Of a stretch of DNA of 64,000 nt, positions 33,256 through 41,765 are shown one piece after another (the stretch's first letter is position 1; each line of letters starts with the position of its first letter). The stretch comes from JADZAI01 sp964390465 (lineage in GTDB: Bacteria; Pseudomonadota; Alphaproteobacteria; Micropepsales; Micropepsaceae). Both the position numbers and the translations under genes were made by a program. The stretch is from the NCBI GenBank assembly GCA_964390465.1, contig CAYMIJ010000010.1:45895-109894 (forward strand). The letters are read 5' to 3'. The notes below the pieces were generated by a model. That model had not been told where the DNA came from and made no database searches. It saw nothing but the letters and a program-made list of their open reading frames with translations.

Positions 33256-34140
33256 ATGAATTTTTTGGCCGCATCCCCAGCGGAAACGCCTGTTTCTCCC
33301 CCGGAAGCGCCTTTTCTGATCCACCGCCCGGCGGAACAGGCCGTGCCTTTTGTTTTCAGTTCGCCCCATAGCGGGCGCGTCTATCCCGATGATCTGTTGC
33401 GCCTGACGCGGCTGGATCCACTCACACTGCGGCGCTCGGAAGACTGTTTCATCGATGAGCTCTTTGCTGCCGTCCCGTCATTGGGCGCGCCTTTGCTGCT
33501 GGCCCAATATGCGCGCGCCTATTGTGATGTGAATCGCGATCCGGCTGAGCTTGACCCGGACATCTTTTCGGAAGCCCCGCCGCCGACCCCGCATACACGC
33601 TCGCCGCGTGTCACCGCAGGGCTCGGCGTGATTGCCCGGATCATCAGGGATGGCGTGGACATCTACCCTGCCCGCTTGCCGCTGGCTGAGGCCAGCCGAC
33701 GCCTCAGCTTTCTGCACGCGCCCTATCATGACGCTTTGAAATCGTTGATCGACGCGACGAGACTGCGCTTTGGCAGCTGTGTGCTGATTGATTGCCACTC
33801 CATGCCATCACAGGCCGCAGCGGCATCGACGCGGGGCCGGGCACCGGACATCGTTCTGGGCGACCGCTACGGATCGAGCTGTTCTGCCTCACTGACCGCT
33901 TTGGCCGAACATACGCTGACGCGCCTGGGCTTCCATGTCGCCCGTAACAACCCCTATGCAGGCGGGCATACAGTTGAACGCTACGGCGCGCCCAGGCTCG
34001 GCATCCATGCCCTACAGGTTGAAATCAACCGGGCGGCCTATCTCAATGAAGATAGTCTGGAAAAACTCCCCGCCTATTTTGCTGCGATGCAAAACAAGCT
34101 GGCGGCGTTTTTGTCCCAGCTTCTGGCGTGGCGACCCTAA
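33256..34140 (+). CDS. N-formylglutamate amidohydrolase family protein (copy 2)
   Basis: A 294-residue member of the N-formylglutamate amidohydrolase (HutG-like deformylase) family. Features are FVFSSPHSGRVYPDDL with the metal-binding His, the RRSEDCFIDELFA region, YARAYCDVNRDPAELDP, and VLIDCHSMPSQAAA with another likely metal ligand; the C-terminus has RYGAPRLGIHALQVEINR. It should release formate from N-formyl-glutamate, or act on a related N-formyl or N-acyl compound. It is longer than copy 1 at 11570. I chose the ATG at 33256; an in-frame TTG at 33211 would add 15 residues. It is divergent to cpdR. Confidence 0.8.
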   Translation: MNFLAASPAETPVSPPEAPFLIHRPAEQAVPFVFSSPHSGRVYPDDLLRLTRLDPLTLRRSEDCFIDELFAAVPSLGAPLLLAQYARAYCDVNRDPAELDPDIFSEAPPPTPHTRSPRVTAGLGVIARIIRDGVDIYPARLPLAEASRRLSFLHAPYHDALKSLIDATRLRFGSCVLIDCHSMPSQAAAASTRGRAPDIVLGDRYGSSCSASLTALAEHTLTRLGFHVARNNPYAGGHTVERYGAPRLGIHALQVEINRAAYLNEDSLEKLPAYFAAMQNKLAAFLSQLLAWRP

Positions 34141-34155
34141 CCGACTGTAATGAAT

Positions 34156-34235
34156 AAAAAAAAGGGCCGCCAGAAGGCGGCCCGAGTTTAGGGAGGAAAC
34201 GCCCAAAAGGGCAGCGGGATGAAAACATCCCGCGT
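34156..34235 (-). ncRNA. Small RNA, MmgR/SuhB-like
   Basis: An independent minus-strand transcription unit of about 80 bases. It has a clear promoter (34241-34269), then hairpin 1 (CGGGATG, TTTT loop, CATCCCG), a short GCCC/GGGC stem, a single-stranded CCTCCC that could pair with ribosome-binding sites, and a perfect rho-independent terminator of GGGCCGCC, TTCT, GGCGGCCC and eight T residues. Length, order and the CCTCCC followed by a GC-rich terminator resemble the alphaproteobacterial MmgR/SuhB RNA family (77 bases in Sinorhizobium meliloti, where it limits polyhydroxybutyrate granules). The family link is from memory of its layout, not from a covariance search. Confidence 0.72.
34164..34183 (-). 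terminator. Rho-independent terminator of the small RNA
   Basis: An 8-base stem, GGGCCGCC and GGCGGCCC, with loop TTCT, followed on the minus strand by eight T residues (34156-34163). On the plus strand there is no T run, so it does not serve the convergent gene at 33256. Confidence 0.85.
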
Positions 34236-34240
34236 TGCAA

Positions 34241-34269
34241 CATATAGGAAGCGCCATGGCAGGCGTCAA
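34241..34269 (-). promoter_or_regulatory. Strong sigma-70 promoter of the small RNA
   Basis: TTGACG (34264-34269), a 17-base spacer and TATATG (34241-34246), read on the minus strand. The start is predicted at about 34235. This is one of the best promoters in the window. Confidence 0.75.
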
Positions 34270-34395
34270 GCCCGCCCCGCAACCCTTTCTGCAAATAATA
34301 TTGTTCAAAATCATGAAGTTAATAAAAGTTCACATCATCCTGCACACCATTGGTGGCGCCAGAAGCACCAGGCTGAAGGAGAATGCGGGATAGAA

Positions 34396-34419
34396 GTCAT
34401 CTCGCATTTGCGAGATGAC
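34396..34419. repeat. 24-base palindrome upstream of the metallophosphoesterase gene
   Basis: Two 11-base arms, GTCATCTCGCA and TGCGAGATGAC, around TT. It is a perfect inverted repeat in the 330-base non-coding stretch between the small RNA promoter and the gene at 34565, which otherwise holds nothing I recognise. It could be a dimeric regulator's operator or an RNA hairpin. Confidence 0.55.
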
Positions 34420-34564
34420 TGTCATGCGCCCGCCGTGAAGATGTCATGGCCGCGTTGCGCCGCCGTCGCACGGGCGTCGCGCCTGACCGCCATGATGAGC
34501 AAACTGCCGCTGATCGCACCTGAACCAAGGCCTGGGTCATGCGGCACAGCCTGACGGACCGCTC

Positions 34565-35449
34565 ATGATCGCCACGGCATTGCGCAGACTGATCCCGCTC
34601 TCGCCCCCCGTCCCCCGGTTAAGTCCATTATCGCTCGCACCCGATACAGCCGTCCCCCACCGGCCTGAACCCCAAAAACCCCACAGTGTCCGCACCATTT
34701 TCATCTCGGACGTGCATCTGGGCTCACGCGGCTGCAAGGCCGACGCCCTGTTGCAATTCCTGCGCGCCCATGGCTGCGAGACGATCTATCTGATCGGCGA
34801 CATCATCGACGGCTGGCGGCTCAAGCGATCATGGTACTGGCGGGACAGCCATACGGCGGTCATTCAGGAAATCCTGAAGGTCGCCCAGTCAGGCACCCGC
34901 GTCGTCTATGTGCCCGGCAATCACGACGAGGACCTCAGACCTTATGCCGGACTTGATCTGGCCGGTGTTGAGGTTCGGTACGAGGCCGTCCATCGCACCG
35001 CAGATGGACGCCAGATGCTCATCATGCATGGCGACTATTTTGACGGCGTGGTGCGCAACGCCAAGTGGCTCGCCCATCTGGGCGACTGGGCTTACGATAT
35101 CACGCTGTTCGTTTCCGAACGTGTCTGCGATGTGCGCCGCTGGCTTGGCCTGCCGCACTGGTCGCTTGCGACTTATCTCAAGCGCACCGTCAAGAACGCC
35201 GCCCTCTTTATCAACAAGTTCGAAGAAGCCGTGGCGCGCGAAACAGAATCGCGCGGGCTTGATGGCGCGATCTGCGGCCACATCCATCATGCCTCGGTCC
35301 GGCGCATCGGCCGCATCCTGTACTGCAATGACGGCGACTGGGTCGAAAGCTGCACGGCGCTGACCGAAGCCCATGACGGCACGCTGAGTGTGGTCGGCGC
35401 CACCGGCGAGACGCTGGTGAGCGAACGCCTGATGGCCGCAGTTTCATGA
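34565..35449 (+). CDS. Metallophosphoesterase, UDP-2,3-diacylglucosamine diphosphatase-like
   Basis: A 294-residue calcineurin-type phosphoesterase of the LpxH-related (COG2908) group. Metal-binding motifs are ISDVHLGSRG (about residue 47), IGDIIDGWRL, PGNHDEDLRP, MHGDYFDG and CGHIHHA. LpxH removes UMP from UDP-2,3-diacylglucosamine in lipid A synthesis, but this protein is longer than LpxH, has a proline-rich 35-residue N-terminal tail and has the extra segment typical of an alphaproteobacterial side branch, so the substrate is not certain. The glycosyltransferase 20 bases downstream suggests a lipid-sugar pathway, perhaps membrane glycolipids. Confidence 0.8.
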   Translation: MIATALRRLIPLSPPVPRLSPLSLAPDTAVPHRPEPQKPHSVRTIFISDVHLGSRGCKADALLQFLRAHGCETIYLIGDIIDGWRLKRSWYWRDSHTAVIQEILKVAQSGTRVVYVPGNHDEDLRPYAGLDLAGVEVRYEAVHRTADGRQMLIMHGDYFDGVVRNAKWLAHLGDWAYDITLFVSERVCDVRRWLGLPHWSLATYLKRTVKNAALFINKFEEAVARETESRGLDGAICGHIHHASVRRIGRILYCNDGDWVESCTALTEAHDGTLSVVGATGETLVSERLMAAVS

Positions 35450-35468
35450 CATTTTTGCGGAGGCGTTA

Positions 35469-36686
35469 ATGCAGTTGGCCAAAACCTGGGTTATACTGCG
35501 CCCCGAAACGCCGCTTTGGATCAGCCTGCGGCGGGCGGCCAGACGGTCACGCCAACGGGAGAACACAGTCGTTTCCATGGCTCAACAGCCACAGACCCCG
35601 AAACGGATCCTGATCGTCAGTGACGCCTGGCTGCCACAGGTCAACGGTGTGGTGCGCACACTTGAGGCCACAGTCAAAGCCCTGACAGCGCGCGGTCATG
35701 ACGTGCGCATGATCACCCCGGACCAGTTCCGGACTGTACCGCTCCCTTCCTACCCCGAAATCCGCCTTTCGCTGTTCTGCGGGCGCCGCGTCGCGCAGAC
35801 CATCGAGAGCTTTGCGCCCGACGCCATCCACATCGCAACCGAAGGCCCGCTCGGCCATGCGGCACGGCGTTACTGCGTGCGCCACGGCGTGCGCTTTTCA
35901 ACTGCATTCCACACACGCTACCCGGATTATGTCAGCGCCCGTCTGCCTATACCGAAATCATGGGTCTGGTGGTGGCTGCGGCGCTTTCACCGCCCGGCCA
36001 TCAACGTGATGGCCCCGACACAAACGATGGTGGATTGTCTCAAGGCTCAGGGTTTCGCCAATGCCAAAGTGTGGAGCCGCGGCGTTGATCTCAGTCTTTA
36101 TGGACCTTTGCTGGACGCGCCTTCGGCGCTCGACCTGCCGCGTCCCATCTGGCTGAATGTCGGGCGGCTGGCGGTTGAGAAAAATCTTGAGGCCTTCCTC
36201 AAACTGGACCTGCCGGGTTCCAAGGTGGTGGTCGGTGATGGACCGCAGGCCGCCGAGCTGAAATCACGCTTTCCAAACGCTCATTTTCTGGGCGCGAAAT
36301 TCGGCGCTGATCTCGCCCATATTTATGCCAGCGCCGATGTCTTCGTTTTCCCCAGCAAGACCGACACCTTCGGTCTGGTGCTGCTGGAAGCGCTGGCCAG
36401 CGGCGTGCCGGTCGCAGCCTATCCCGTGCAGGGCCCGCTGGACGTTCTGGGCGATTCACCGGCCGGGGTGATGGATGATGATCTCGGTGCCGCCTGCCGC
36501 CGGGCCTTGTCTGTTCCAAAGTCGGTCGCCCGCGCCCACGCGATGAACTTCACCTGGGACGCCGCCGCCCGCCAGTTCATCGGCCATCTCGCCATTCCCG
36601 ACCTTGAGCCGTGGGAAGAAGACCCCGGCTATGGTGCCGCACAGACCAACCCGGCGATGCCCGTGCACCTGGCGGCGGCGGAATAG
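35469..36686 (+). CDS. Group 1 glycosyltransferase
   Basis: A 405-residue GT4-type glycosyltransferase similar to alpha-mannosyl or SqdX-like enzymes. The N-terminal domain has RILIVSDAWLPQVNGVVRTL and HIATEGPLGHAARRYC; the C-terminal UDP/GDP-sugar domain has VGRLAVEKNLEAFLKLDLPG, VGDGPQAAELKSRFP and the donor-binding VFPSKTDTFGLVLLEALASGVP. The pair with the upstream phosphoesterase recurs in alphaproteobacteria. The ATG at 35469 has a near-perfect GGAGG five bases before it, so I keep it, giving a 45-residue basic leader before the first strand; ATG 35577 is an alternative matching the family's shorter N-terminus but with a poor ribosome site. Confidence 0.85.
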   Translation: MQLAKTWVILRPETPLWISLRRAARRSRQRENTVVSMAQQPQTPKRILIVSDAWLPQVNGVVRTLEATVKALTARGHDVRMITPDQFRTVPLPSYPEIRLSLFCGRRVAQTIESFAPDAIHIATEGPLGHAARRYCVRHGVRFSTAFHTRYPDYVSARLPIPKSWVWWWLRRFHRPAINVMAPTQTMVDCLKAQGFANAKVWSRGVDLSLYGPLLDAPSALDLPRPIWLNVGRLAVEKNLEAFLKLDLPGSKVVVGDGPQAAELKSRFPNAHFLGAKFGADLAHIYASADVFVFPSKTDTFGLVLLEALASGVPVAAYPVQGPLDVLGDSPAGVMDDDLGAACRRALSVPKSVARAHAMNFTWDAAARQFIGHLAIPDLEPWEEDPGYGAAQTNPAMPVHLAAAE

Positions 36687-36729
36687 TCGCCGTCTGGTTT
36701 TCCGCGAGGCTGCGCTGTAGTCTGGCGCA

Positions 36730-37308
36730 ATGCGTTTCGTATGGTTGGCCAGTTCTGCCAGTGTATGCATGGCTGTCCTTTGCACTGCCGCGGCGGCCCA
36801 GCGCGTTTTCGTCATCAGCGACAGGAACGCCAGCCTGACCTTTGAGTGCCGCATTCTGGGCGTCTCCAGTATTGAAGGCCACTTTGCGAAGTTTGGAGCA
36901 CTTGTTGTCATTGATGACGACAAACCCGGCGAAGCGCGCACGGCTGTCAAAATCAGGGCCGATAGCCTGCAGGTTGAAGACGCTGAGCGTCAGGACGAGC
37001 TGCTCGGCGCAGATTTTTTCAATGCCACAATATTTCCGCTGGCGGAGTTCAATTCATACAGTGCGCGGTTGAACCAGCCCGGCCTTCTGGAGGTTCAGGG
37101 GCGCCTGACGCTGCGTGGCATCACCAAACCAGTGACACTTCAGGTGGCCTATAAACTTCCTGCCAACCCCAAAGAACATACGGCGCAGATTCATGCCGAG
37201 GCCAAAATTGACCGCACGGCGTTCGGCATGACGGCTTATGAATTATTCCTGTCAGACACCGTAACCATCACTGTTTCTGGCACGGTGGAGATGTCTTTTG
37301 CGCCCTAG
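36730..37308 (+). CDS. YceI-family periplasmic protein
   Basis: A 192-residue protein with a signal peptide (ASSASVCMAVLCTAAAA) followed by a YceI lipocalin-like barrel: FVISDRNASLTFECRILGV, GHFAKFGALVVIDDD, LLGADFFNATIFPLAEF, GRLTLRGITKPVTLQVAY and IDRTAFGMTAYELFLSDTV. YceI proteins bind isoprenoid or other polar lipids in the periplasm. It lies 17 bases upstream of the acyltransferase gene, so they may share a transcript. Confidence 0.9.
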   Translation: MRFVWLASSASVCMAVLCTAAAAQRVFVISDRNASLTFECRILGVSSIEGHFAKFGALVVIDDDKPGEARTAVKIRADSLQVEDAERQDELLGADFFNATIFPLAEFNSYSARLNQPGLLEVQGRLTLRGITKPVTLQVAYKLPANPKEHTAQIHAEAKIDRTAFGMTAYELFLSDTVTITVSGTVEMSFAP

Positions 37309-37325
37309 CAGGCTAAGATGAGCGC

Positions 37326-39761
37326 ATGAGCACGCGCCATCTGGAAGCTGCCTTCAAACCCGCATCCATCGTGATTGCTGGCGCGAGCGACCGGCCCGGC
37401 TCGATCGGCGCGCAGGTGACAAGCAATGTGCGCCACTCGTTCAATGGCCCCATCTGGGGCATCAACCCGCGCCGCCCTGTCATTGATGGCGTGACCATGC
37501 TGGACGCGGCAAGCGCGCTGCCCAGCGCGCCTGATCTCGCCATCATCGTGACGCCGCCGCACGAGGTAGTGGAAACCGCACAGACCCTTGGCGCGTTAGG
37601 TGTCAAGGCGGCAGTCGTCATCACCGACCCCAAGCGCGGCACAGCGCCCGCCCGCGACATCCGCCGCGCCCTGCGCACCATCGCAGACCAGACCGGCATG
37701 CGCATCATCGGGCCGAATGCGCTGGGGCTGGCCTCGGCCCATGTGCGGGCCACAATGTCGCGCCTGGCAGCGCCGCAGGGCGGGCTCGCCTTTGTGGGAC
37801 AGGCGACCATGGCGGCCGGCGCGCTGACCGAGTGGCTGGCGCATCAGCATCTGGGATTTTCCGGTCTGCTGGCAGCTGGCGATATGGTCGACGTGGACTA
37901 TGCCGACGCTATTGACTGGTTCGCCGCCGACACACGCACACGCATGATCGTGGTGTTCATGGAACATGTGCCGCAGTCGCGGCGCTTTCTTTCCGCGATC
38001 CGTCAGGCCGTCCGCATGAAGCCGGTCGTGGTTCTGCGCGCCGAAGCCGCGCCACTGACCGCCGCGCAGGATGCTGTCTTTGACGCCGCGTTGCGCCGCG
38101 CGGGTGCTGTGCGGGCGCGTTCGCTCGAAGATCTGTTTGCACTGATCAACGCCGTTGCGGTGCGCCTGCCTTCCGATGCGCCGCCAACGCTCGGCGCGCG
38201 CCTTGCCATCGTTTCCAATGGCGAAAGTTTCGCGGCGCTGGCGCGACTGGCGCTGGATGAGGCCGACACCGAACTGGCCGCGCTGTCGCAGGAAACGGTC
38301 GAGCGCCTCTCTGCGGTGCTGCCGCCGGGGCGCGACCGGATCAATCCGATCGATATCCTGCCCGACGCTTCGGCCGAGCGGTACGCCAATGCACTGAAGA
38401 TCCTCAGCACCGATAAGTCCGTCGATGCCGTACTTGCAGCGTTCGGGCCAAGCGGCGCGACATCTGCCGCCGCCATCGCCGAGGCCATTGCAGCAGTGGT
38501 CGAGGAAGGGCGCTTGCAGCCCGGTCGGCGCAGACCTTTCGTCATGGCCGCGTTTTCAGGTGGGGCGGCAGAGGCCGAGGCGCGCGCCTATCTGGCGGCC
38601 AGACATATCTCGTCTTTCGCCACGCCCTCAGAAGCCGTGCGGGCGTTTGACGCGCTGGTGGCGATGCGCCGCGCGGCCGAGCGGGTGACCGCGACACCTG
38701 AATTTCTGGCCAGCATCGAGACCAGCACGCTGGACGAGATAGAGTCAGCAGCCCACGCGGCGGCAGATCAAGATCAATCAGCCACCGCACCACACCTGGC
38801 GACCTTGACGCGCAAGGCGCTTGCGCTGGAGAGCTTTGCTCTGAGCGACATGGACGCGCTGACATGGCGCATCCGGGTAGGGAACGACCCTGATTTCGGC
38901 ATGGCGATTTTTTTCGGACCTGGCGGGCCGTTCGGAGAGATTGCGCGCGACGTGAAAGCGGCCCTGCCGCCGCTGAATGCAGCGACCGCCGAGGACTTCA
39001 TCCACACATCGCCCTATATCCGGTCTGCGCTGAAAGCCGGGCTGATCGACACCGCCGGTGTCCATGCACTGTCGGCGCTGATGGTACGGATCAGCGATCT
39101 CATCGCTGGCGTGCCATCGCTCGCCACCATGCAGATCGACAGCGCAGGTACCGCGAAGGGGCGCACCGGCAGTCATTCGGACAACATGTCCATCACGTTC
39201 ACCAAGGCGCCAGCTGATCCTGACAGCCGTTTTGCGATCCGGCCCTATCCGGCGCGCTATGACCAGATCGTGAAAAACTTCGACGGCACCATCTATCATC
39301 TGCGTCCATTGCGGGCCGAAGACGAACCAGCTTTGGCGAAACTCGCGGCCAAGATGACGCCGGAAGATCTGCGCCTGCGTTTCTTTCAGCCCATGCGCAC
39401 TCTCACCCATGAGTTTGCCGCGCGGCTGACGCAGATCGACTATGATCGCGAGATGGCCTTCGCGCTGTTCCCCGAAAAAGGCGGCGACATGCTGGCGGTC
39501 GTGCGTCTGCATCGCGAACCGCGCGGCGACAGCGGCGAATACGCCATCACCGTGCGCAGCGACATGCAGGGTCGTGGCATTGGCCGGATGATGATGGCGC
39601 AGATCATCGCCTATGGTCGCAGACAGGGGTTGAAGTCCATCTTCGGACTGGTGCTGGCTGAAAATCACGGCATGTTGAATCTGTCACGCGCGCTTGGGTT
39701 CACAGCCAAAACCGATTTCGAAGACCCAACCATCGTGCGCGTGGAACTGTCGCTAGTCTGA
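37326..39761 (+). CDS. Pat-like protein acyltransferase: acyl-CoA synthetase-like domains plus GNAT
   Basis: An 811-residue fusion. Residues about 1-130 are a CoA-binding domain (PASIVIAGASDRPGSIGAQV), 150-440 the succinyl-CoA ligase-like part (LAIVSNGESFAALARLAL, RINPIDILPDASAERYANAL), 500-610 an ATP-grasp remnant (FGMAIFFGPGGPFGEIARDV, LMVRISDLIAGVPSLATMQI) and 640-811 a GNAT domain (LRPLRAEDEPALAKLA, GRGIGRMMMAQIIAYGRRQG). Relatives such as PatZ/Pka acetylate and silence acetyl-CoA synthetase. The part of ATP-grasp that normally begins with an L-x-E-x-E-A-K-x-L-L stretch and binds ATP seems absent, so the synthetase half is probably inactive and may only sense CoA esters. It overlaps the convergent peptidase by nine bases. 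Confidence 0.83.
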   Translation: MSTRHLEAAFKPASIVIAGASDRPGSIGAQVTSNVRHSFNGPIWGINPRRPVIDGVTMLDAASALPSAPDLAIIVTPPHEVVETAQTLGALGVKAAVVITDPKRGTAPARDIRRALRTIADQTGMRIIGPNALGLASAHVRATMSRLAAPQGGLAFVGQATMAAGALTEWLAHQHLGFSGLLAAGDMVDVDYADAIDWFAADTRTRMIVVFMEHVPQSRRFLSAIRQAVRMKPVVVLRAEAAPLTAAQDAVFDAALRRAGAVRARSLEDLFALINAVAVRLPSDAPPTLGARLAIVSNGESFAALARLALDEADTELAALSQETVERLSAVLPPGRDRINPIDILPDASAERYANALKILSTDKSVDAVLAAFGPSGATSAAAIAEAIAAVVEEGRLQPGRRRPFVMAAFSGGAAEAEARAYLAARHISSFATPSEAVRAFDALVAMRRAAERVTATPEFLASIETSTLDEIESAAHAAADQDQSATAPHLATLTRKALALESFALSDMDALTWRIRVGNDPDFGMAIFFGPGGPFGEIARDVKAALPPLNAATAEDFIHTSPYIRSALKAGLIDTAGVHALSALMVRISDLIAGVPSLATMQIDSAGTAKGRTGSHSDNMSITFTKAPADPDSRFAIRPYPARYDQIVKNFDGTIYHLRPLRAEDEPALAKLAAKMTPEDLRLRFFQPMRTLTHEFAARLTQIDYDREMAFALFPEKGGDMLAVVRLHREPRGDSGEYAITVRSDMQGRGIGRMMMAQIIAYGRRQGLKSIFGLVLAENHGMLNLSRALGFTAKTDFEDPTIVRVELSLV

Positions 39762-41705
39762 CAGGTTGTCGATCTCCAGCGGCTCCAGCGCATCAGACGG
39801 ATTAAGCCCGAAGACCCGCGCCAGAAAATAATGGGTTGCCGTCAAGGTGCGGCGCTGATTTTCCGCTTTGCGGAAGCCGTGGCCTTCGCCTTCAAACAGC
39901 ACATAGGCGGTCGGGATGCCCTTGGATTTAACGGCTTCATAAATGCCTTCGCTCTGCGAGGGCGGCACGGCTTTGTCTTCGCTGCCCTGAAAGGTCAGCA
40001 AAGGCGCACGGATACGATCCGCCGCATATAGGGGTGAGCGGGCACGATAGATATCGCGGGCCTCGGGCAATGGGCCGATCAAGATGTCGGTGTAACGGCT
40101 TTCGAACTTGTGCGTATCGCGGGCCAGCGCTTCAAGATCGGAAATGCCGAACAGATTGACGCCGGCCGAAAACACACCGGGATGAAAGGCAAGCGCCGCC
40201 AGCACCACATAGCCACCCGCACTGCCACCATAAATGGCCATCCGCGCCGCGTCGGCCAAGCCGTTGGCCGCTGCGAAACGCGCCGCCGCCACAACATCCT
40301 CGATATCAACATCGCCCCACCGGCCATAAAGCGCGCGCTTATAGGCGCGGCCAAAGCCCGTGCTGCCGCGATACTGCACATCCAGAATCGCAAACCCGCG
40401 CGAGGTCCAATAGGTCCGCCACGGCGTCATGGCCGTATAGGACGAGGACGTTGGCCCGCCATGCGCCGTGACGATCAGCGGCGGATGCTGACCTGATGGT
40501 GCAGTGAAAGACGGGTTTTGCGGCGGGTAGTAGAAGGCATGCGCCGTATCGCCCCCTGATGTCGGGAACTGCACGGCGCGCGGTGATGAAGTCACGGCAG
40601 TGTCGACAACAGGCCCGGCGGGCCGATGGATCAGAGCCGGCGCACCGCCATCCAGCGGCACGCGCCAGACTGCAAAGCCCTGCTGCGCAGACGCCGCCGT
40701 GACAACCACGCTTCGTCCATCGACAAGAAGGCGCGGCATGATCGCCGTAAATGGTGTTTCAACAGGCCGCGCGGTACCGGTGACCAGATCAATCGTCACC
40801 AGAGCGTCGAGCCCGTTGCGCGTGAGAATGGCAACAGCCATATCACCGCTGAGCGCATAAGAGCGTGTGCGGAAGTTCCACATGGGCGTGCCGATCTCGC
40901 CATCGAGATGCGCGACAAGCTCTGAGGCGGCGGTGCCCGGCCGCCAGCGATAAAGGCTCCAGTCGCCGGGCTGATCGCTGATGTAATAGAGCGCGCCGTC
41001 CTCGGCCCAACAGGGCTGTATGTGGTTGAACCCATCAGCCGCCGAAGCAATCGTGAACACCTGAGCCAGCGCACCATCGACGCTGACCATCGCCATACGC
41101 AATGTGGTGGCATCCCACGGCATGTTGGGATGGTCCCACGAAATCCATGCCAGCCGCGCGCCATCTGCTGACAGCCTTGGCATGGCGACAAAATCACCGC
41201 CGCTCCACAGGATCGTGACGGCGCCCGTCTTCAGGTTGATCGTGACGAGTTCGTTTTTCGGCTCACCTGCTGCTGTGTGGTCCTCGCGCACGGCAATCAG
41301 CCGACCATGCGCGGCATCCGCCACCATGTCGGTGTAGCGCCAGGCACCTTCCGCTGTCAGCGGCTGCGGCTTGGTGCCGGGCCGGTCGCGCCAGATGCGC
41401 TGGTCACGGTCATTGACGAAATAAATCTCGCCCTTGTCGGGCAGGATCGCCCCGCCGCCATATTCATGGACGCGCGAGCGCGCACTGAAACCCTCAGGCA
41501 GAATGTCCTCAGTGACACCATCGGGGCGCAGCCGCATGATCTGGGAGCGCCCACCTTCATCAGGGCGCATCTCGCCGATCCACAACACGCCATTGTCGAT
41601 TTCAACGTCAGTGATGGCACGCGCAGCGCCCACGGCATCATCCACCGATACCGGCGAAAGCCATGCGCCATAGCCAGCCACGGACTGCTTTGCTGATGTG
41701 ACCAC
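39753..41705 (-). CDS. S9-family prolyl oligopeptidase-like peptidase
   Basis: A 650-residue serine peptidase of the S9 (dipeptidyl aminopeptidase/acylaminoacyl-peptidase) type. The N-terminal 380 residues form a beta-propeller, and the C-terminal alpha/beta hydrolase has the nucleophile elbow IYGGSAGGYVVLAA, the acidic residue in GSEDKAVPPSQ and the His in FEGEGHGFRKAENQ. No signal peptide is present, so it is probably cytoplasmic and acts on short peptides. Translation starts at a GTG at 41705 after GGGCGGG. Confidence 0.9.
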   Translation of the reverse strand: MVTSAKQSVAGYGAWLSPVSVDDAVGAARAITDVEIDNGVLWIGEMRPDEGGRSQIMRLRPDGVTEDILPEGFSARSRVHEYGGGAILPDKGEIYFVNDRDQRIWRDRPGTKPQPLTAEGAWRYTDMVADAAHGRLIAVREDHTAAGEPKNELVTINLKTGAVTILWSGGDFVAMPRLSADGARLAWISWDHPNMPWDATTLRMAMVSVDGALAQVFTIASAADGFNHIQPCWAEDGALYYISDQPGDWSLYRWRPGTAASELVAHLDGEIGTPMWNFRTRSYALSGDMAVAILTRNGLDALVTIDLVTGTARPVETPFTAIMPRLLVDGRSVVVTAASAQQGFAVWRVPLDGGAPALIHRPAGPVVDTAVTSSPRAVQFPTSGGDTAHAFYYPPQNPSFTAPSGQHPPLIVTAHGGPTSSSYTAMTPWRTYWTSRGFAILDVQYRGSTGFGRAYKRALYGRWGDVDIEDVVAAARFAAANGLADAARMAIYGGSAGGYVVLAALAFHPGVFSAGVNLFGISDLEALARDTHKFESRYTDILIGPLPEARDIYRARSPLYAADRIRAPLLTFQGSEDKAVPPSQSEGIYEAVKSKGIPTAYVLFEGEGHGFRKAENQRRTLTATHYFLARVFGLNPSDALEPLEIDNLSD

Positions 41706-41765
41706 GACCCGCCCCCACGATTCACAAAGGTCACTGTGTCAGAAAATGCGCCGCGCAGACACGGG

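Noticed and set aside
33124..33369. Long upstream extension of the CpdR frame
   Set aside because: The receiver domain begins exactly at the ATG at 33123 with a normal CpdR N-terminus; the extension is unstructured, basic sequence overlapping the divergent gene.
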